From an uncultured Gammaproteobacteria bacterium (GTDB lineage Bacteria > Pseudomonadota > Gammaproteobacteria > Arenicellales > JAANXG01): a stretch of 64,000 bases of DNA. The notes under the pieces were generated by a model. It was not told the origin of the DNA. It searched no databases and saw nothing but the letters and a program-made list of their open reading frames with translations. This document shows positions 1 to 7,751 of the stretch, piece by piece. The translations under genes and the position numbers were made by a program. The stretch lies in assembly GCA_947258975.1 (NCBI GenBank), contig CAMYKK010000008.1, forward strand, positions 1 to 64,000. The letters run 5' to 3'. The stretch's first letter is position 1. Every line of letters begins with the position of its first letter.

Positions 1-488
1 GCGCCCTGTTTGGCCTCATCCGTACCCTTGTGAGCGACCAGCGGATAGGTTGACAGCGTCAACACCTCGTAAAAGACGAACAGCGTGAACATATTGGCGG
101 CCAAGGCCACACCCATGGTTGCGGACAGTGCGATGGCGAAACAGATGTAGTAGCGTGTTTGATGTGATTCGTGGTTGCCGCGCATATAACCGATGGAGTA
201 GACCGAAGTCACGATCCAAAGTCCCGATGCGATCAGCGCGAACAGCAATCCTAGAGGTTCTACCTCGAGGGCGAGCGCTAGACCGGGCATCACTTCGATC
301 AGCCTCACCGCAGGGTGATGGCCCGCTGTGACCGCGGGAATCAGGCTGAGCACGAGCAGGAACAGGGTACCGGCGAGTATCAGCGTCACCGTCTCCCTGG
401 GATTGGGGTACCGGTCCAACAGGCCGATCCCGATTGAGCCGAGAAACGGCACGATCACCGCGAGCGCAGCCGCCAGTTCCGGACTCAC
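1..488 (-). CDS. Mrp/Mnh antiporter large membrane subunit, D-type (partial, runs off left edge)
   Basis: A GTG start at 488-486 opens a frame that runs unbroken to the window edge; about 162 residues are visible. The N-terminal part is very hydrophobic and matches the NuoL/M/N-MrpA/D proton-translocating family, with the family-like stretch SVYSIGYMRG followed by NMFTLFVFYEVLTLSTYPLVAHKGTDEAKQG. The start overlaps the stop of the upstream MrpD gene by 4 bases (GTGA), so translational coupling is likely. It is the second D-type subunit in this operon. Whether it is an MrpD paralogue or an N-terminal MrpA-like protein cannot be decided from this fragment. Confidence 0.85.
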   Translation of the reverse strand, partial: MSPELAAALAVIVPFLGSIGIGLLDRYPNPRETVTLILAGTLFLLVLSLIPAVTAGHHPAVRLIEVMPGLALALEVEPLGLLFALIASGLWIVTSVYSIGYMRGNHESHQTRYYICFAIALSATMGVALAANMFTLFVFYEVLTLSTYPLVAHKGTDEAKQG

Positions 489-1966
489 GATGCGGTCCCC
501 AAAAGCGCCTGCGCGGCCCGTCCAGCGACGCCGACCGTCAGTGACGTGTCAATGCCGAAGTAGATATTGGCAATAATCAATATCCACGTCGGGATCAATA
601 GAGCCGCCGGGGCCTCTTTGATCTTCACCGATCGATCACCAGCGGTGCCGAAATAGGCAACTTCTATGACCTGCCAGACGTAAACGAGCGCCAACAGCGA
701 GCTGATTAGAACCAGCACCGCGAGCCACCACATCTGCTGATCCAGGGCGGCGACGATCAGGTACCACTTGCTGATGAAACCGACGGTCAACGGTATGCCG
801 ACCAGGCTCAATCCGCCTAGCACGAAGGCGCCCATCGTCCACGGCATTGCGTAGCCGAGACCGGCGAGATCGCCGCGCGTTACTGAGCCCACCCGGAAGA
901 ACACGCAGCCCAGGGCGAGAAACAATGCGGCTTTCATGAGAGCGTGATTGAACAGATGAAGGATCGCCGCGGTGACGCCGGTCACTGATACCAGGCTCAC
1001 GCCGAGCACCATATATCCTATCTGTGCGATGCTTGAGTAGCCGAGCATGCGCTTGACGTCGGTTTCAAAAATCGCGATGGTCGAGGCCACAAAAATCCCT
1101 GCTAATGCCAGGGGCAGCAAAATCCGGTCGAGCTTCATTGTTTCGAACGAAAATTCAACGCCGTAGATGGTGAAAAAGAAGCGCAGCAACAGGTAGATCG
1201 CAACTTTTGTGGCGGTGCCGGCGAATAGTGCGCTGATCGCCGATGGCGCGTAGGCATACGCGTTGGGCAGCCAAAAATGCATGGGAAACACCGCAGCCTT
1301 TAATCCGATACCGGCGGTTAGAAACGCGAACGCGATTTTTACGGTTCGTGTGTCTGAGACAGAGAGAATGCGCGCCGCAAGATCGGCCATGTTCAGCGTT
1401 CCCGTCATCATGTACAACAGCGCAATCCCGATGAGAATGAACGTCGCGCCGATGGTTCCCATCACCAGATACCGAAACGCGGCGGTTAACGCACGCCGAT
1501 CCCGGTTCAAGCTGATGAGCAAGTAGGAGGAAAGCGAAGAAATCTCGAGGAACACGAAGACGTTGAATACATCACCGGTGATCGCGATGCCGAGAAGCCC
1601 CGACAAATAGAGCATCCACCCCGTGTAGACGATGTGGCCCCGCTTCTCGTTGACCTCATGCTCGATGCTCGCACGGGCGAACGAGATGGTGATCGCGTTG
1701 ATTCCCGAAATGATCAGCAAGACAAAGGCGTTGATTTCATCGATGCGGTATTCGATCCCCCATGGCGCGGCCCATCCGCCCAATTCATAGGAGATCGGTC
1801 CGGTGATCAGAACCTGATCCAATAACGCCAGGGAGATGAACAACGCCACCCAGCTCGCGGATGTCGCCAGCCCCCAGCTCAAGCGTGAATGATGCAACAG
1901 CAGGCAGACGGGGCCTGCCAGCAGTGGTATGACAACCTGCAGAACCGGGAGTTGCGCCCTGATCAC
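485..1966 (-). CDS. mrpD: Na+/H+ antiporter subunit D (MrpD/MnhD-like)
   Basis: This 493-residue multi-spanning inner-membrane protein belongs to the NuoM/N-MrpD family and would form part of the proton/sodium path of the Mrp antiporter. Family hallmarks include GDVFNVFVFLEISSLSSYLLI, the proton-antiporter core with AGIGLKAAVFPMHFWLPNAYAYAPSAISALFAG, and SIAQIGYMVLG. The length is normal for MrpD. It starts with GTG, sharing one base with the MrpC stop (TAGTG), and its own stop overlaps the next D-type gene, so the genes form one tight operon. NuoN is excluded because MrpE, F, G, B and C genes lie directly upstream. Confidence 0.9.
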   Translation of the reverse strand: MIRAQLPVLQVVIPLLAGPVCLLLHHSRLSWGLATSASWVALFISLALLDQVLITGPISYELGGWAAPWGIEYRIDEINAFVLLIISGINAITISFARASIEHEVNEKRGHIVYTGWMLYLSGLLGIAITGDVFNVFVFLEISSLSSYLLISLNRDRRALTAAFRYLVMGTIGATFILIGIALLYMMTGTLNMADLAARILSVSDTRTVKIAFAFLTAGIGLKAAVFPMHFWLPNAYAYAPSAISALFAGTATKVAIYLLLRFFFTIYGVEFSFETMKLDRILLPLALAGIFVASTIAIFETDVKRMLGYSSIAQIGYMVLGVSLVSVTGVTAAILHLFNHALMKAALFLALGCVFFRVGSVTRGDLAGLGYAMPWTMGAFVLGGLSLVGIPLTVGFISKWYLIVAALDQQMWWLAVLVLISSLLALVYVWQVIEVAYFGTAGDRSVKIKEAPAALLIPTWILIIANIYFGIDTSLTVGVAGRAAQALLGTAS

Positions 1967-2319
1967 TAAGACGTTGCGTCCTGTTTTTGAATTTCGTCTT
2001 CCTCGATAGAATCATATGCACCGTAGATGCGCACCGCGAGTGCCAGCCCCAGTGCGGTGGTGGCGACGCCCACGACGATTGCGGTAAGAATCAATACATG
2101 AGGAAGGGGATTGCTATAAGAAGTGACACCTTCAACCAGTATAGGTGCCGTGCCACCTTGCAGCTTACCGATGGAAATGTAAAGAATGAATACTGAGGTT
2201 TGAAAAATATTCAAGCCGACGATTTTCTTGATCAAATTACCGCTGGCGATTACAACGTACAAGCCGATCATCATGAGGATGATGACGATCCAGTAGTTGT
2301 AGAGGCCGAATATTTGCAC
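1966..2319 (-). CDS. mrpC: Na+/H+ antiporter subunit C (MrpC/MnhC-like)
   Basis: This 117-residue protein has three predicted membrane helices and is a NuoK homologue of the Mrp complex. Visible family features are the glycine-rich helix GLYVVIASGNLIKKIVGLNIFQTSVFILYISIG and the PLPHVLILTAIVVGVATTALGLAL segment typical of MnhC. It lies 3 bases downstream of the MrpB-type gene and abuts mrpD. A charged C-terminal tail (SIEEDEIQKQD) follows the last helix. Confidence 0.9.
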   Translation of the reverse strand: MQIFGLYNYWIVIILMMIGLYVVIASGNLIKKIVGLNIFQTSVFILYISIGKLQGGTAPILVEGVTSYSNPLPHVLILTAIVVGVATTALGLALAVRIYGAYDSIEEDEIQKQDATS

Positions 2320-2322
2320 GAT

Positions 2323-3273
2323 TTATTCCTCCCGCTTGTAGCTCGCGTAGGCGTAGAAAAGGCTGATCATCGACGCCGCGACCGTCATACCCACGCCGAA
2401 CTCAACCAGGAAGATGCCCAGATGTTGTCCGTCTTTGGGTTGATCCCCGAGAACGTTGTAATCCAGGTAATTTCCCCCCAACAATAGACTTATCACGCCC
2501 ACGCCGCCGTAGATGAGCACGCCCGCGGCGGCCAGTGTACGAACGACGATAGACGGTGCGACCCTTGTCACGCTTCTCATGCCGAACACGAGTCCGTATA
2601 GAATGAATGCCGAAGCAAAAATCACCCCGGCCTGAAATCCACCGCCGGGACCGAAGTCGCCGTGAAATTGCACGTATAAGGCGAATAAAAGGATCAATGG
2701 CAGCATGAGCTTGGCGGTAATGCGTAGGATCAGGTGATGTTCCATGCCGCCGGTTTTTGATTCAACCACGCCTTCGGGGACGATGCCCAGGCGCCCGATG
2801 ACGCCAACGGCAGCCGTAAATATGACCACCGTCTCGCCCAGGGTGTCGTAGCCGCGATAACTCGCCAATACGGACGTCACAACATTGGGTATGCCGATTT
2901 CCTGCATCGATTGCTGGAGGTAACGTGGTACGACGTGCAAGTGGGCGGGAGCGTTGGGGTCGGCGTATAGCGGCATATCGAGGGTGCCGTAGATCAACGC
3001 GGCGCCGGTGATGACGACTACCGACAATGCGATCCAGTGCCGAGAGCGAGGCACCGCATGTTGTTCCCGGCTGGTCAACGCCAACGCACCCAGCATCAGG
3101 ATAGTGGCAATACCTGCGCCCACCGCTGCCTCGGTGAACGCAACGTCGACCGCGTCCATGACCACAAATAGCGCAGCTGACAACAGGCTGTAGATGCCAA
3201 ATAACATCACCGCCGCGAACAACTGATCCATTCTCGCGATCGCAATCGCGGTAACGGTGAGCAACCCGAGCAA
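2323..3273 (-). CDS. mrpB: Fused MbhD/DUF4040-like and MrpB (MnhB) antiporter subunit
   Basis: The 316 residues carry two modules. Residues 1-75 match the MbhD/DUF4040 region that corresponds to the C-terminal end of MrpA (FAAVMLFGIYSLLSAALFVVMDAVDVAFTEAAVGAGI). Residues about 180-310 are the MnhB domain (LYVQFHGDFGPGGGFQAGVIFASAFILYG). This arrangement fits Mrp or Mbh-type operons in which the long MrpA is split and its tail is joined to MrpB. The start is uncertain: the only usual codon near the previous gene is TTG at 3273, 14 bases after the mrpG stop. It is preceded and followed by Mrp genes with almost no spacing. Confidence 0.85.
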   Translation of the reverse strand: MLGLLTVTAIAIARMDQLFAAVMLFGIYSLLSAALFVVMDAVDVAFTEAAVGAGIATILMLGALALTSREQHAVPRSRHWIALSVVVITGAALIYGTLDMPLYADPNAPAHLHVVPRYLQQSMQEIGIPNVVTSVLASYRGYDTLGETVVIFTAAVGVIGRLGIVPEGVVESKTGGMEHHLILRITAKLMLPLILLFALYVQFHGDFGPGGGFQAGVIFASAFILYGLVFGMRSVTRVAPSIVVRTLAAAGVLIYGGVGVISLLLGGNYLDYNVLGDQPKDGQHLGIFLVEFGVGMTVAASMISLFYAYASYKREE

Positions 3274-3287
3274 GGTAATGTCGATTA

Positions 3288-3617
3288 CTAAGTTGATGAT
3301 TCTTCGTCCTGTTTATACATGGCCTTTGGTTTGAGTTTTCCGTGCAGTGCCGTCTTGGCAAGAGCATGGGTGGCGGCCGGTCCGGTGAATATCATGAACA
3401 AGAAAATCATGATCAGTTTGGCGCTGGTCTGCGTAAAACCGGCCTGCAGCACCAGGCCCAGGATGATCAGGCCGATACCCAGCGTGTCCGGCATACTGAC
3501 CGCATGCAACCGGGTGAAAAAATCGGGCAGTCTGAGGATCCCGATGCCGCCGGTGATGACGAAGAAGCTTCCAGTGAGTATCGTGATCCAGCTGAGGATG
3601 TCGATGAGCAGTTGCAT
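3288..3617 (-). CDS. mrpG: Na+/H+ antiporter subunit G (MrpG/MnhG-like)
   Basis: A 109-residue small membrane protein of the PhaG/MnhG family. The typical pattern is visible: GSFFVITGGIGILRLPDFFTRLHAVSMPDTLGIGLIILGL, followed by a third helix (LIMIFLFMIFTGPAATHALAKTAL). It is an accessory subunit needed for assembly or activity of Mrp antiporters. It follows mrpF by 3 bases. Confidence 0.92.
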   Translation of the reverse strand: MQLLIDILSWITILTGSFFVITGGIGILRLPDFFTRLHAVSMPDTLGIGLIILGLVLQAGFTQTSAKLIMIFLFMIFTGPAATHALAKTALHGKLKPKAMYKQDEESST

Positions 3618-3620
3618 TGT

Positions 3621-3908
3621 CTACGACTCGTATTCATCGGGACTTCGCGCGCCGCCGAGATCCCCGTACTCGAAGAATTTCAGGACCGCGATGGTGCCGA
3701 CGAAGTTGATGAGGGCGTATACGAACGCGATGTCCAGGAAATCTGGCCGACCGGTCATGAATCCGAGCACGGCGATGATCAGCACGGTCTTGGTGCCGAA
3801 GGAATTCACCGCGAGGATGCGATCATAGGTGGTAGGACCGAGTATGCCGCGGCTCAGGGTCAGCGCCATGGTCAGCAATATTGCGCATGCGGCGAGCGCG
3901 AATATCAT
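3621..3908 (-). CDS. mrpF: Na+/H+ antiporter subunit F (MrpF/MnhF-like)
   Basis: A 95-residue membrane protein with three hydrophobic segments. It shows the MnhF signature around RGILGPTTYDRILAVNSFGTKTVLIIAVLGF and a following RPDFLDIAFVYALINFVGTIAVLKF. The ATG overlaps the mrpE stop by 4 bases (ATGA, 3905-3908), which implies coupled translation. Confidence 0.92.
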   Translation of the reverse strand: MIFALAACAILLTMALTLSRGILGPTTYDRILAVNSFGTKTVLIIAVLGFMTGRPDFLDIAFVYALINFVGTIAVLKFFEYGDLGGARSPDEYES

Positions 3909-4381
3909 TCTGCCCTCCCGACGCCGTGCACACGGCGCGCCATCTCGCCCGTTTCCAGTGCCAATGCCCCTTCCCGCGTCAGTGCATGCACAGTTATGGT
4001 CGCATCAGTCAGGTCAATGGAGACCGTGCCCGGAGTCAGTGTAATCGAGTTCGCGTAGATGACTTGCCGCAATTCATCGGAATCCGCGGGCACTTTAACC
4101 AATGTCGGACTGATTGGCAGCTTGGGACTCCAAACACGCTTCGCGACATCGATGTTGGATTTAACGATCTCCCCGATCAGCCAAATTAAATACAGGATCC
4201 AGCGCATGGGCCGAAGGTGCATGGGATGGCCTTCGTGGTCCACCACGTCCTGACGCCGCGCGATCCACACCACAAATGCGCAAGATGCCAAGCCCAGGAC
4301 TAACAACAGGGATTCGAAGTAGCCGGACAACAACAGCCACACGGCGAATGAGAACACAAATAAACTAATGCTGTGACGCAT
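3905..4381 (-). CDS. mrpE: Na+/H+ antiporter subunit E (MrpE/MnhE-like), first gene of the operon
   Basis: This 158-residue protein has two N-terminal membrane helices and a cytoplasmic domain typical of MnhE, with ISPTLVKVPADSDELRQVIYANSITLTPGTVSIDL, which matches the conserved 'ANSITLTPGT' family segment. It is the first gene of the antiporter operon and is transcribed away from the cbr genes. Its upstream region (4382-4591) is shared with them and contains the perfect palindrome at 4533-4591 and a weak sigma-54-like element near 4486-4503 on the minus strand (GGCAA...GTGGC, GG and GC 10 bases apart). Confidence 0.92.
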   Translation of the reverse strand: MRHSISLFVFSFAVWLLLSGYFESLLLVLGLASCAFVVWIARRQDVVDHEGHPMHLRPMRWILYLIWLIGEIVKSNIDVAKRVWSPKLPISPTLVKVPADSDELRQVIYANSITLTPGTVSIDLTDATITVHALTREGALALETGEMARRVHGVGRAE

Positions 4382-4532
4382 GGGTGGTTAGATTTGCTTA
4401 TTCGTTGTAATCGAGTCCAGTTTTGCTCACCGATGGAACGCGCTGTACGGTATACCGCAACTCGCGGGTTGGCGTCTACCAATGAAAGCCACCGCGTTGC
4501 CGTCACTGCTACTCGGACTGCGCGGACTTGCA

Positions 4533-4591
4533 GAGTGATAGCGTAGCAAATCATGTTACTTTTCGTAACATGATTTGCTACGCTATCACTC
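4533..4591. repeat. 27-bp perfect inverted repeat with embedded TGTTAC-N5-GTAACA site
   Basis: The arms 4533-4559 and 4565-4591 are exact reverse complements of 27 bases around the 5-base loop TTTTC. The inner part, 4554-4570, is TGTTAC-N5-GTAACA, the same dyad that occurs upstream of the symporter gene at 9167-9183. The right arm ends on the base before the ATG at 4592. It lies between divergent operons, so a terminator role is unlikely. It is best read as an operator, probably for CbrB, but the very long arms exceed what one such site needs. Confidence 0.85.
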
Positions 4592-4792
4592 ATGGTGAGT
4601 CCTTCAGACCCGATACGCCGCATTGAGTGGACGTTGCTGGTCGCAGCGTTGGCGCTGTTGTTATTCGCCACCCCGGTGGTCTATTGGTGGGCGCAAGACG
4701 ACAGCCCGTGGTATCTGGCGTACCTGTTGTGGCTGGTGATCATCGGACTCACCGCCTGGCTGCAGTCAAGGCGGAACCGTCATGACCTTTAG
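4592..4792 (+). CDS. Small two-helix membrane protein upstream of cbrA (CbrX-like position)
   Basis: The 66 residues contain two hydrophobic helices (TLLVAALALLLFATPVVYWW and WYLAYLLWLVIIGLTAWL) and a basic C-terminus. The stop lies inside cbrA, an 11-base overlap, so translation of the two is probably coupled. In Pseudomonas a small gene called cbrX sits in the same overlapping position before cbrA; that parallel is by position and size only. Small DUF3311-type partners of sodium:solute symporters look similar. No Shine-Dalgarno is visible because the start abuts the palindrome, so a leaderless transcript or another start is possible. Confidence 0.7.
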   Translation: MVSPSDPIRRIEWTLLVAALALLLFATPVVYWWAQDDSPWYLAYLLWLVIIGLTAWLQSRRNRHDL

Positions 4793-7751
4793 CCTGACCT
4801 ATTTATTTCTCGCTGTTGTCGGCTATTTGTCGCTGTTGTTCTTGATCGCCTATGCGACTGAACATGGACGCATTCCGAGCAGCGTTGCGCGCCATCCCGC
4901 CACCTACGTCTTATCGCTGGGCGTGTATGCGACCTCTTGGAGCTATTACGGCAGTGTCGGATTCGCCGAGACGCAAGGCTATACGTTTCTGACTGTGTAT
5001 CTTGGCGTGACGATCGCATTTGCGATGACGCCGATACTGTTGCAGCCGATCTTGCGGTTGGTGCGAGACTACCAGTTGACATCGACCGCGGACTTGTTTG
5101 CGTTTCGTTATCGAAGTCAAATGGCCGGAATTATTGTGACGCTGTTTATGATGGCCGGCACCTTACCGTATCTGGCATTACAGATACGTGCGGTGACTGA
5201 ATCGATACACGTATTGACCGCCGAAGCGCCACCGCGGTTTATTGCGCTCGGATTCTGCGTGACGTTGATATTATTTGCCATACTATTCGGAGCCCGGCAC
5301 ATCTCTCCGCGGGAAAAACACGAAGGATTAGTGGTCGCGATTGCTTTTGAGTCGTTGGTAAAAATTGTTGCCCTGTTGATGGTGGGCACGTTTGCGGTGT
5401 TTGGCGTATTTGGCGGCGTTGGCGGTGTCGGCCAATGGTTGGCGGCAAACCCTGAGGCACTGGAGGCGTTGTACCGGCCGGTCAGAGAGGGTCCTTGGAC
5501 GACGCTGATTTTCCTCGCCTTTGCTGCCGCATTCTTGTTGCCGCGTCAATTCCACATGACGTTTACGGAAAACATCGAGGCCCGCAGTCTTGGCGTTGCC
5601 AGCTGGGCGTTTCCGTTATTTCTGTTCCTATTCAACCTCGCGATTCCGCCGATCTTATGGGCAGGAACCGCGCTCGGTTCGGCATTGAATCCCGATTACT
5701 ATGTCTTGGGAATCACCTTGGGCGGCGGCTCCGAACTGTTGACGGTTGTCGCGTTCCTGGGTGGCGTGTCGGCCGCCAGTGCGATGGTGATCGTAACCAC
5801 GGTGGCTTTGTCGGCCATGTGTTTGAATCATATTGTGCTCCCCGCCAGTTATCCAGACCCCACGGTCGACCTGTACCGCTGGTTGTTGTGGGGACGGCGA
5901 GTTGTGATTGCGCTCATTGTGTTGGCCGGTTATGGGTTTTATGTGGCACTCGAAGACAATCAAGGTCTGGTGCAATTGGGATTGATTTCATTCGTGGCCG
6001 TGGCCCAGTTCGTGCCAGGTATCGTAGGGCTGCTTTATTGGCCACGCGCCAACCGCTACGGATTTCTTGCCGGACTCGCAGGTGGTGCAACGGTGTGGTT
6101 CGTGACCCTGGTCGTGCCGTTGATGGAACAGGCCGGTCAGCTCAAGCTGGATTTTAGCCTCTATCCGCTGCTCGCCTACACGCAACAAGACAAATGGACA
6201 TTCGTGACGTTTTGGTCGCTGGCACTGAATGGTTTTCTGTTCGTGGTCGTATCGCTGTTATCGCGGCAAACGCACGATGAGCGGGAAGCAGCGCTCGCCT
6301 GCACCCGACAGGCCTTCGCCTTGCCCCGCGGCGTCGTCACCGCTACCTCTCCGGCGCAATTTGTGGAACGGTTGGCGGAATCGTTGGGAAAGCCCATGGC
6401 CGAACGTGAGGTGCATCAAGCGCTTCAAGACCTTGAACTCGACGACGAAGAGGCCAATCCCTCGGAATTGCGGCGGTTGCGGGACCAGATCGAAAGGAAT
6501 TTATCGGGTCTCATGGGCCCCGAGATGGCACGTGTTCTGGTCGACGAGAAACTACAGCTGGACCCAGGTGCTCAGACGGCGTTTGCCGACAGTGTGCGCA
6601 TGATGGAGCAACGCCTGGAGGCGTCGCGGACCCAGTTACGTGGCATGGCCGCCGAAATGGACACCCTGCGGCGCTATCATCGACAGGTGTTGCAGGAGTT
6701 GCCCATGGGCGTGTGCTCCGTCGGTCCGGATCGTGAAGTGGTGATTTGGAATCACGCGATGGTGCGTATGTCCGGTATCGACGCGCAAAAGGTGGTCGGT
6801 ACCCAAGTGACACGATTGCCCGAGCCGTGGCGCCGTTTGTTCGACGAATTTCTCGACACCGATGCGCGCGAATCAATACAAAGAAAACGCCTAGCGGACC
6901 AAAGCTCGCGTTGGTTGGGACTGCACAAGGCATCGTTGGAAGATGTCGTGAGCGTGACTTCGATGGGCAGCCAATCGGCAGGGACCGTAATATTGGTCGA
7001 GGACCTGACCGAAACCAAATTATTGGAAGCCGAACTGGCGCACAGCGAACGGCTGGCATCCATTGGCCGACTTGCCGCCGGAGTCGCCCATGAAATCGGC
7101 AATCCAATTACCGGCATCGCTTGCCTGGCGCAGAACATCGAGGCCGAATGCGACGACAAGCAAGTTCGGCTGAGCATCAGCCAAATTCTGGATCAAACCA
7201 AACGGATCAGCAATATCCTGCGGTCGCTGGTTAGTTTTAGCCATAGGGGCGCTCACAACGACGGTGATTTGGGAGTTTTCAACCTGTGCGGCTGCGTCGA
7301 GGAAGCCATCGGGTTGGTAAAGCTGGGCGATGCGGAAAAGCGCATGGAATGCACCAACCGTTGTGATCGAAATGCCGAAATCTTCGGTGATCGGCAACGC
7401 TTATTGCAGGTCTTTGTCAACGTGTTGAGCAATGCTTGCGATGCATCTGGACACCGAGGTAAGGTCGAAATCGATACGCAGATCGACCGGGGTACGGTCG
7501 AGGTGATGATTCGCGACGACGGTGTGGGCATAACCGAGGCCGAACTCAATAAGGTGTTCGAGCCGTTCTTCACGACCAAAGAGCCGGGTAAAGGCACCGG
7601 GCTTGGATTGGCCTTAGCCTATAACATCATTCAAGAGCATGGTGGGCAAATCAGCATAGAGAGCGAACCGCAGAATGGGACCACGGTGATGATCCGGTTA
7701 CCGCAACATGGCGCCGAGATGCGCGCTGAGCAGAGCGCCGCAGTATCATGA
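4782..7751 (+). CDS. cbrA: Transporter-histidine kinase fusion, CbrA-like
   Basis: This 989-residue protein joins a sodium:solute symporter (SLC5/SSS) module of about 13 helices (residues 1-490) to a linker of the STAC type (about 500-610), a PAS domain (about 645-745) and a kinase. The H-box ASIGRLAAGVAHEIGNPITG has its histidine at residue 770, the N-box is LLQVFVNVLSNACDA and the G-box is GKGTGLGL near 936. Length and architecture match Pseudomonas CbrA (about 983 residues). The next gene is an NtrC-type regulator, as in CbrAB, and not a LuxR type as in CrbSR/MxtR-ErdR. The kinase probably reports on uptake of an amino acid or organic acid; the ligand cannot be read from sequence. Confidence 0.88.
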   Translation: MTFSLTYLFLAVVGYLSLLFLIAYATEHGRIPSSVARHPATYVLSLGVYATSWSYYGSVGFAETQGYTFLTVYLGVTIAFAMTPILLQPILRLVRDYQLTSTADLFAFRYRSQMAGIIVTLFMMAGTLPYLALQIRAVTESIHVLTAEAPPRFIALGFCVTLILFAILFGARHISPREKHEGLVVAIAFESLVKIVALLMVGTFAVFGVFGGVGGVGQWLAANPEALEALYRPVREGPWTTLIFLAFAAAFLLPRQFHMTFTENIEARSLGVASWAFPLFLFLFNLAIPPILWAGTALGSALNPDYYVLGITLGGGSELLTVVAFLGGVSAASAMVIVTTVALSAMCLNHIVLPASYPDPTVDLYRWLLWGRRVVIALIVLAGYGFYVALEDNQGLVQLGLISFVAVAQFVPGIVGLLYWPRANRYGFLAGLAGGATVWFVTLVVPLMEQAGQLKLDFSLYPLLAYTQQDKWTFVTFWSLALNGFLFVVVSLLSRQTHDEREAALACTRQAFALPRGVVTATSPAQFVERLAESLGKPMAEREVHQALQDLELDDEEANPSELRRLRDQIERNLSGLMGPEMARVLVDEKLQLDPGAQTAFADSVRMMEQRLEASRTQLRGMAAEMDTLRRYHRQVLQELPMGVCSVGPDREVVIWNHAMVRMSGIDAQKVVGTQVTRLPEPWRRLFDEFLDTDARESIQRKRLADQSSRWLGLHKASLEDVVSVTSMGSQSAGTVILVEDLTETKLLEAELAHSERLASIGRLAAGVAHEIGNPITGIACLAQNIEAECDDKQVRLSISQILDQTKRISNILRSLVSFSHRGAHNDGDLGVFNLCGCVEEAIGLVKLGDAEKRMECTNRCDRNAEIFGDRQRLLQVFVNVLSNACDASGHRGKVEIDTQIDRGTVEVMIRDDGVGITEAELNKVFEPFFTTKEPGKGTGLGLALAYNIIQEHGGQISIESEPQNGTTVMIRLPQHGAEMRAEQSAAVS

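Noticed and set aside
4447-4456. CGGTATACCG before mrpE as a GntR operator
   Set aside because: It lacks the 3-base spacer and flanking T/A of the three island sites and lies near no gene of that pathway.
5495-6157. 220-codon plus-strand frame inside cbrA
   Set aside because: It lies in another frame of the transporter module and has a basic, low-complexity composition without family resemblance.
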